A stretch of 64,000 nt of DNA from Nocardioides sp. YR527 (GTDB lineage: Bacteria; Actinomycetota; Actinomycetes; Propionibacteriales; Nocardioidaceae): positions 434,001 through 498,000 of the forward strand of contig NZ_FNFN01000006.1 of NCBI RefSeq assembly GCF_900101045.1. The letters are read 5' to 3'. Every line of letters begins with the position of its first letter. The stretch's first letter is position 1. The notes beneath the pieces were generated by a model. That model had not been told where the DNA came from. It searched no databases and saw only the letters and a program-made list of their open reading frames with translations. Below are positions 58,817 to 64,000 of this stretch, one piece after another. A program made the translations under genes and the position numbers.

Positions 58817-58953
58817 TAATCTTCTCGGGTTGTCGACCCATGGGGGTCGGCAGCTCAAGCCGTGAAATCGGCCGCGGACCAAGAGTGCCCCGGTGAACAG
58901 GCCCGGGCGCGCCGCGCAACGAGTAGGCCCACGGGCCGGAAGGGAGCCTTCGC
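58817..58953 (+). promoter_or_regulatory. Candidate -10 box and leader of rpsO
   Basis: TAATCT at 58817-58822 resembles a -10 element and would leave a leader of about 125 nt before rpsO. The leader has several complementary GC-rich segments (GGGTTGTCGACCC near 58827). S15 is known to repress its own mRNA through leader structures in several phyla, so regulation of this kind is plausible but not shown. Confidence 0.4.
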
Positions 58954-59229
58954 ATGGCAGTTGGAACTGACGCGGAGACCAAGAAGAAGATCATCGCCGA
59001 GTACGCCACGACCGAGGGTGACACCGGTTCGCCGGAGGTGCAGATCGCGCTGCTGTCGCACCGCATCTCCCACCTGACCGACCACCTCAAGGAGCACAAG
59101 CACGACCACCACAGCCGTCGTGGTCTGCTGCTGCTCGTCGGCCAGCGCCGCCGCCTTCTCAACTACCTTCAGAAGAAGGACATCGAGCGCTACCGCTCGA
59201 TCATCGAGAAGCTCGGCCTTCGTCGTTGA
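58954..59229 (+). CDS. rpsO: 30S ribosomal protein S15
   Basis: S15 binds the central domain of 16S rRNA early in assembly. The 91-residue product has the canonical sequence features (EYATTEGDTGSPEVQIALLS, LTDHLKEHKHDHHSRRGLL, RLLNYLQKKD). GGAAGGGAG precedes ATG 58954. It ends at a strong terminator and precedes pnp by about 3.7 kb, with an MMPL and a sulfite-oxidase-like gene in between. Confidence 0.98.
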   Translation: MAVGTDAETKKKIIAEYATTEGDTGSPEVQIALLSHRISHLTDHLKEHKHDHHSRRGLLLLVGQRRRLLNYLQKKDIERYRSIIEKLGLRR

Positions 59230-59250
59230 TCTCCTGATCTTCGTACGCGG

Positions 59251-59278
59251 CGGGTCGCCCCCATCTGGGGGCGGCCCG
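59251..59278 (+). terminator. Intrinsic terminator after rpsO
   Basis: A 12-bp stem (CGGGTCGCCCCC with GGGGGCGGCCCG, one T-G pair) and ATCT loop, followed by TTCGCCTGTTTTGG. Typical intrinsic terminator 21 bp after the stop. Confidence 0.85.
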
Positions 59279-59369
59279 TTCGCCTGTTTTGGGGAGGTTC
59301 GGGCCTGAGGGGCACTCTCTGGGGTATTCCGGATGCGCTCCCGGGCATATCGGGCGCAGTCTTGAAACC

Positions 59370-61457
59370 GTGCATCGACAGATTGCGGGCACGTTGACCG
59401 GGCCCAGGACCAAGTACCTCGTCGTGGTGTTCTGGCTGCTCGCGGTGGTGGCCCTCGGTGGTTTCGCCGGGAAGCTCACCGAGGTGCAGAACAACGAGGC
59501 CAGCTCCTGGCTGCCGGCGTCGGCGGAGTCGACCCGGGGATTCGAGAGCATGAGCCCCTTCCAGAGCCCCAACGCGATCCCCACCACCCTCGTCTACACC
59601 TCGACCACCGTCACCGGAGCCGACCTGGCCGCGGTCGCCTCGGGCGACATCGCCGCGCTCGGCGAGCTCGACGGCGTCGAGGGCGAGATCGAGCCGCCGC
59701 TGCTGTCCAGTGACGGCGAGGTCGCCCAGCTCACGGTGACCTTCGACCTCGGCTCGGACGGCTGGAACAAGATGCCGGGCATCGTCGACGACATCCGCGA
59801 GATCGCCGACCATGACGACGTACGCCTGCACGTCACCGGCCAGGGTGGCTCCGCGGCCGACGCCGCGGAGGCGTTCGGCGGCATCGACACGACGCTGCTG
59901 CTGGCCGCGCTCACGGTGGTCGTGATCATCTTGCTGTTCGTCTATCGCAGCCCGGTGCTCTGGCTCTTCCCGATCATCTCGGTCGTGGTCGGCCTGGGCG
60001 TGACGATGGGCCTGGTCTACTTCCTGGCGAAGGAGGCAGGGCTGACCGTCAACGGCCAGAGCCAGGCCATCTTGAGCATCCTGGCGATCGGCGCCGGCAC
60101 CGACTACGCCCTGCTCCTGGTCTCCCGCTACCGCGAGGAGCTGCGCAACTTCGAGGACCGCCACGACGCGATGGCGCATGCCCTGCACCGCGCCGCTCCG
60201 GCGATCCTCGCCAGCGCAGTGACCGTCATCCTGGCGATGCTCTGCCTGACCTTCGCGGAGATGAACTCGACCGCCGGGATGGGGCCGGTCGTCGCCGTGG
60301 GGATCGGGGTGACCTATCTCGTGATGGTCACCCTGCTGCCCGCCTTGCTGGTCATCTGCGGTCGATGGGTCTTCTGGCCGATGCGGCCGGCGTACGGATC
60401 GGCGGAGCCGACCGAGACCGGCCTGTGGGCGAAGGTGGGCGCGATGGTCTCGGTCCGCCCACGCGTGGTCTGGATCGTCACGACCGGCATCCTGCTGATC
60501 GCCTGCCTCGGTCTGCTGCGGCTCGATGCCAACGGGCTGGCCTCGGACGAGACCTACACGAAGGAGTTCGACTCGATCACCGGCCAGCAGGTGCTGGTCG
60601 ACCACGACATGGCCGACCAGTCCAACCAGCTGCTCGTGGTCGCCGACTCGGGAGCGCAGGAGCAGGTGCAGCAGGCCCTCGACGGGGTCGAGGGGCTGGT
60701 GCCCACCGAGACCCCGGCGGGGGAGATGAAGGGCTTCCCCCTCGGCCCGCCGCAGGACGGTGTCGTCGCGATCGCGGCGGTGGTCGATGCGGACGTGACC
60801 TCGCCCGAGGCGTACGACATCGTGGACTCGGCACGTTCGGCCGTGCACGGCGTGGACGGCTCCGGCGCGCTGGTCACCGGCACCTCGGCGATGATGCTCG
60901 ACACCCTCGAGGCCAGTCAGCGCGACAACCTGGTGATCATCCCGATCGTCCTGGTGGTCGTGCTGCTGGTGTTGATGGTGCTCCTGCGGGCCGTGGTCGC
61001 CCCGTTGATCCTGCTCGGCACGGTGATCCTCTCGTTCGGGGCGGCACTCGGCATCTCGGTGCTGATCTTCGAGTTCGTCTTCGGCTTCGCCGGCGCGGAC
61101 CCTGGGTTCCCGCTGTTCGCCTTCGTGTTCCTGGTCGCGCTGGGCATCGACTACAACATCTTCCTGATGACCAGGGTGCGTGAGGAGGCGCAGGTCCGCG
61201 GCACCTGGGAAGGGTCGCTCGTCGGCCTGACCTCGACCGGAGGTGTGATCACCTCGGCGGGCGTCGTGCTCGCCGCGACGTTCCTGGTGCTCGGCTCGCT
61301 GCCGATGGTCTTCCTGGCCGAGATCGGGGTGACCGTCGCGCTGGGGGTCATGCTCGACACGATGATCGTGCGGTCGATCCTGGTCACCGCCATCAATCTC
61401 GATGCCGGCGACCGGATCTGGTGGCCGAGTCGACTGGCGAAACCTAAACAACAGTAA
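59370..61457 (+). CDS. MMPL/RND-family membrane transporter
   Basis: A 695-residue transporter with duplicated halves. Each has a leading helix, an extracytoplasmic loop and a block of five to six helices. GxxxD/Y motifs of RND permeases are visible (LAIGAGTDYALLLVSRYREEL in the first half, LVALGIDYNIFLMTRVREE in the second). Actinobacterial MMPLs export lipids or drugs. GTG 59370 is favoured because it starts just before the first helix (TKYLVVVFWLLAVVAL); no Shine-Dalgarno is evident. Confidence 0.92.
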   Translation: MHRQIAGTLTGPRTKYLVVVFWLLAVVALGGFAGKLTEVQNNEASSWLPASAESTRGFESMSPFQSPNAIPTTLVYTSTTVTGADLAAVASGDIAALGELDGVEGEIEPPLLSSDGEVAQLTVTFDLGSDGWNKMPGIVDDIREIADHDDVRLHVTGQGGSAADAAEAFGGIDTTLLLAALTVVVIILLFVYRSPVLWLFPIISVVVGLGVTMGLVYFLAKEAGLTVNGQSQAILSILAIGAGTDYALLLVSRYREELRNFEDRHDAMAHALHRAAPAILASAVTVILAMLCLTFAEMNSTAGMGPVVAVGIGVTYLVMVTLLPALLVICGRWVFWPMRPAYGSAEPTETGLWAKVGAMVSVRPRVVWIVTTGILLIACLGLLRLDANGLASDETYTKEFDSITGQQVLVDHDMADQSNQLLVVADSGAQEQVQQALDGVEGLVPTETPAGEMKGFPLGPPQDGVVAIAAVVDADVTSPEAYDIVDSARSAVHGVDGSGALVTGTSAMMLDTLEASQRDNLVIIPIVLVVVLLVLMVLLRAVVAPLILLGTVILSFGAALGISVLIFEFVFGFAGADPGFPLFAFVFLVALGIDYNIFLMTRVREEAQVRGTWEGSLVGLTSTGGVITSAGVVLAATFLVLGSLPMVFLAEIGVTVALGVMLDTMIVRSILVTAINLDAGDRIWWPSRLAKPKQQ

Positions 61458-61480
61458 GTTGGTCATGTTAATATCCGGGC

Positions 61481-62665
61481 ATGACGTCCCCAGGTCTGAA
61501 CCGACGCACCTTCCTCGCCACCGCGGCGCTCGGGGCCGCAGCGGTGGGCACCACGCAGGTCACCGACTCGGTGAGGGCCGGTGCCGCCGCGGGTGCTCCC
61601 GCGATCCTCAAGCCGCTGCCCACCGAGCGGTTCGTCGACTACGGCACCAACGCCGAGACCCGCTGGGACTCGGTCGACCCGCGCCGCTACCTGACCCCGC
61701 AGGCCGACCTGTTCGTGCGCAACCACACCGCGACCCCGCGGATCGACCCGGAGACGTACGAGCTGGAGATCTTCGGCGACGGGCTGCGTGAGCCCGCCGG
61801 CGTCAGGCTGAGCCTCGAGGACCTCAAGGCCTTCCGGCACGTCGAGACGACCTCGGTGCACGAGTGCACCGGCAACGGCCGCAGCTTCTTCACCACCCAG
61901 CAGGGCCAGGAGGTCAGCGGCACCAGGTGGACGCTGGGCGCGGTGGGCGCGGTCCGTTGGAAGGGCGTACGCCTGGCGGACGTCCTGACCGCCGTCGGCA
62001 TCCGTCAGGACGCGGTCTCGGTGCAGGCGAGCGGGCTCGATGCCGGCTACGTGGACAAGGGCGTCGACCACGGCCGGGTGCGGCGCCCGTTCCCGATCGA
62101 GAAGGCCCTCGACGACGCCCTGCTCGTCTGGGGCGCCAACGGTGAGGCCCTGCTGCCCGACCACGGTTTCCCGCTGCGGCTGCTGCTGCCCGGCTGGATC
62201 GGCATCGCGAGCATCAAGTGGCTCGGCTCGCTGGAGGTGTCCACGAGCGTGCTGACCTCGCCGTGGGACACCAAGTGGTACAACGTCGACGGCCCGCTCA
62301 CCGTCAACCCGGTCCGCTCCGCCCTCGAGCTCGAGTGGAACGCCGAGATCCCGGCCGGCGACCGGATCGTGCTGAGCGGCCGCTCCTGGTCCGGCGCCGC
62401 GCCGATCGCACGCGTCGAGATCAGCACCGACGGGGGAGCGACGTGGGCGCGCGCGATCCAGCACGCGCCCGGCCGCCCCACCGGCGGCCACGGGCTCGGC
62501 TGGGCGCAGTGGGACCACACCTGGCGCAACCCCGAGCCGGGGGCGTACGAGATCCTCGTCCGGGCCACCGATCGGGCCGGGCGCACCCAGCCGGACGTCG
62601 CCGCCCACAACCCCGGTGGCTACCTCTTCGACGCCGTCGTACGTCACCCCGTCACCGTCGTGTGA
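61481..62665 (+). CDS. Tat-exported sulfite oxidase-like molybdopterin enzyme
   Basis: A 394-residue periplasm-type protein. The Tat signal has NRRTFLATAALGAAAVG. The Moco-binding domain contains C129 in VHECTGNGRSFF, the expected cysteine ligand of molybdenum. The C-terminal dimerisation domain follows (about 275-394, starting NPVRSALELEWNAEIPAG). These enzymes oxidise sulfite to sulfate or related substrates; the electron acceptor, usually a cytochrome, is not encoded here. ATG 61481 lies 6 nt after TAATAT, so it is probably leaderless. Confidence 0.92.
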   Translation: MTSPGLNRRTFLATAALGAAAVGTTQVTDSVRAGAAAGAPAILKPLPTERFVDYGTNAETRWDSVDPRRYLTPQADLFVRNHTATPRIDPETYELEIFGDGLREPAGVRLSLEDLKAFRHVETTSVHECTGNGRSFFTTQQGQEVSGTRWTLGAVGAVRWKGVRLADVLTAVGIRQDAVSVQASGLDAGYVDKGVDHGRVRRPFPIEKALDDALLVWGANGEALLPDHGFPLRLLLPGWIGIASIKWLGSLEVSTSVLTSPWDTKWYNVDGPLTVNPVRSALELEWNAEIPAGDRIVLSGRSWSGAAPIARVEISTDGGATWARAIQHAPGRPTGGHGLGWAQWDHTWRNPEPGAYEILVRATDRAGRTQPDVAAHNPGGYLFDAVVRHPVTVV

Positions 62666-62930
62666 TGCCCCGCCGCAGGCACGCGCGTGCCTCCGTTCCG
62701 CATTTCGGGCGGGGGACGGATAGGCTGAGCGATGAGTGCTAGCGCAGCCGCGCAGGCACTCGGAAAATGGAACACATCACCAGGAGCGGCCCGCCCGTCC
62801 GGCTCGGTCCTCGGTAGTGATTCCCAGGTCCATCGCGGACCTGAGGGTCTCGATCGAAGACCGGCCCCGTGCACAACGAGTGCACACGCCCGGCGCGGGG
62901 GCGCTCCGAGACCTAGACAAGGACGAATCC
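62666..62930 (+). promoter_or_regulatory. pnp leader region with hairpins
   Basis: A 265-bp gap without a convincing gene. It holds a small palindrome (AGGCACGCGCGTGCCT, 62677-62692) and a 7-bp hairpin (CAGGTCC, loop ATCGC, GGACCTG, 62825-62843). Hairpins in pnp leaders can be processed to control the gene in other bacteria; that is an analogy only. Confidence 0.4.
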
Positions 62931-64000
62931 TTGACTGAACCAGTCATCACTGCCGTCGAGACGACCATCGACAACGGCAAGTTCGGCACCCGCACCGTCA
63001 AGTTCGAGACCGGGCTGCTCGCCCGGCAGGCCGCGGGTTCCGTGACCGCCTACCTCGACGACGAGACGATGCTGCTCTCGGCGACCACCGCCTCCAAGCA
63101 GCCGAAGGACCACTTCGACTTCTTCCCGCTCACCATCGACGTCGAGGAGCGGATGTACGCCGCGGGCAAGATCCCCGGCTCGTTCTTCCGCTCCGAGGGC
63201 CGCCCGGGCGAGGACGCCATCCTCACCTGCCGCCTGATCGACCGCCCGCTGCGCCCGACCTTCAAGAAGGGTCTGCGCAACGAGGTCCAGGTCGTCATCA
63301 CCGTCATGGCGCTCGACCCCGACCAGCCCTACGACGTGCTCGCGATCAACGCCGCGTCGATGTCCACCCAGCTCTCCGGCCTGCCGTTCTCCGGCCCGGT
63401 CGGCGGCGTGCGCGTCGCCCTGATCGAGGGCCAGTGGGTCGCCTTCCCGACCCACAGCCAGCTCGAGCACGCCGTCTTCGACATGGTCGTCGCCGGCCGC
63501 GTCACCGAGACCGGCGACGTCGCCATCATGATGGTCGAGGCCGAGGCCACCGAGGTCGCGTGGGAGCTCGTCCAGTCCGGCACCCAGGCGCCGACCGAGC
63601 CGATCGTTGCCGGTGGTCTGGACGCTGCCAAGCCGTTCATCAAGCAGCTGGTCGAGGCTCAGGCCGAGCTGGCCAAGCAGGCCGCCAAGCCGGTCCAGGA
63701 CTTCCCGATCTTCCTGGACTTCCAGGACGACGTCTACGAGGCCGTCGAGGCCACCGTCGGCGCCGACGTCACCGACCTCTACACCGTCGGTGGCAAGCGC
63801 GAGCGCACGCTCGGCAAGCAGGAGCGCGACGAAGAGGCCGACCGGATCAAGGTTGCGCTGCTCGAGAAGCTCGGCGCCCAGTTCGAGGGCCGCGAGGGCG
63901 AGATCGGCGCTGCCTTCCGTGCGCTGACCAAGAAGGCCATCCGCGAGCAGGTCCTGCGCGACAAGGTCCGGATCGACGGTCGTGGCCTGGCCGACATCCG
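62931..64000 (+). CDS. pnp: Polyribonucleotide nucleotidyltransferase (PNPase), 5' part
   Basis: PNPase degrades RNA phosphorolytically from the 3' end. The 356 codons present cover the first RNase PH domain (ETTIDNGKFGTRTVKFETG, FFRSEGRPGEDAILTCRLIDRPLRP), the helical linker, and the beginning of the second RNase PH domain (RIDGRGLADIR). The gene continues past the window edge. TTG 62931 has AAGGA 7-8 nt upstream and is the only start ahead of the conserved N-terminus. Its position after rpsO, though separated by two genes, fits the usual rpsO-pnp linkage. Confidence 0.95.
   Translation, partial: MTEPVITAVETTIDNGKFGTRTVKFETGLLARQAAGSVTAYLDDETMLLSATTASKQPKDHFDFFPLTIDVEERMYAAGKIPGSFFRSEGRPGEDAILTCRLIDRPLRPTFKKGLRNEVQVVITVMALDPDQPYDVLAINAASMSTQLSGLPFSGPVGGVRVALIEGQWVAFPTHSQLEHAVFDMVVAGRVTETGDVAIMMVEAEATEVAWELVQSGTQAPTEPIVAGGLDAAKPFIKQLVEAQAELAKQAAKPVQDFPIFLDFQDDVYEAVEATVGADVTDLYTVGGKRERTLGKQERDEEADRIKVALLEKLGAQFEGREGEIGAAFRALTKKAIREQVLRDKVRIDGRGLADI

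Noticed and set aside
59190..61466. 758-codon minus-strand frame opposite the MMPL gene
   Set aside because: Composition is Arg/Asp/His/Gln-rich as expected of antisense GC-rich DNA; the plus-strand MMPL has clear helices and RND motifs.
62732..62938. 68-codon frame upstream of pnp
   Set aside because: It overlaps the pnp start, lacks a ribosome-binding site and has low-complexity content; it is more likely leader sequence.

Overview
The window is chromosomal DNA from a high-GC actinobacterium. The best fit is Nocardioidaceae (Nocardioides-like). The reasons are very GC-rich coding sequence, frequent GTG and TTG starts, start codons only 6-9 nt after TANNNT -10 boxes, a DUF222/HNH gene, and the actinobacterial order rpsB-tsf-pyrH-frr-cdsA-rlmN, dxr-rip1-ispG-GNAT-proS-rimP-nusA-ylxR-infB-rbfA-truB-ribF-rpsO-pnp. 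The species assignment is inference from gene content and style, not from a marker search.

Layout. (1) 1-7.7 kb: a membrane protein, an M23-like exported protein, then the translation/lipid block rpsB, tsf, pyrH, frr, cdsA, a small membrane protein and rlmN. (2) 7.6-12.1 kb: an accessory island bracketed by a 163-bp direct repeat of the rlmN 3' end. It carries an Lrp/AsnC regulator, a LysE-type exporter, and a tightly coupled amidohydrolase, crotonase and metallo-beta-lactamase operon. (3) 12.3-17.1 kb: a GT4 glycosyltransferase, a LOG-family protein, a RIO-type kinase and a membrane-anchored beta-propeller, separated by strong hairpins. (4) 17.1-28.6 kb: a polyamine/amine catabolism neighbourhood with two PuuB-like FAD oxidoreductases around an Lrp regulator, an amidase under a TetR repressor with a near-perfect operator, a class III aminotransferase, and a gamma-aminobutyraldehyde-type dehydrogenase. 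It is interrupted by a DUF222/HNH gene that sits between two inverted copies of a ~170-bp repeat. (5) 28.7-34.6 kb: an acyltransferase-SGNH envelope protein, then the MEP isoprenoid genes dxr and ispG around the site-2 protease gene rip1.

(6) 34.6-39.1 kb: a second accessory insertion, between ispG and the DUF4081 GNAT gene that normally follows it. It holds a divergent pair of transcription units: two small membrane/exported proteins on the minus strand, and on the plus strand a 669-aa HTH-like P-loop (NACHT/STAND-like) NTPase, an overlapping SDR oxidoreductase and a 220-aa barrel-like protein. The shared promoter region has helically phased TGGGAC repeats. I regard this as the best candidate for an undescribed system in the window. 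(7) 39.2-46.8 kb: GNAT, a secreted propeller protein, proS, a second GNAT, an acetyl-CoA hydrolase/CoA-transferase, a HAD protein, a structured intergenic region with paired operators and a long hairpin, and a DUF4439/lipoprotein pair. (8) 46.9-64 kb: rimP-nusA-(alpha/beta hydrolase)-ylxR-infB-rbfA-truB-(membrane protein)-ribF, a PadR/HAAS two-gene unit, an 18-codon cationic peptide ORF, rpsO, an MMPL/RND transporter, a Tat-exported sulfite-oxidase-like enzyme and the 5' part of pnp, which runs off the end.

The conserved genes serve ribosome assembly, translation initiation, RNA turnover, phospholipid and isoprenoid synthesis, and flavin cofactor supply. The accessory blocks add nutrient catabolism and one regulatory or possibly defensive module. 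I found no tRNA or rRNA genes, CRISPR arrays or integrases.
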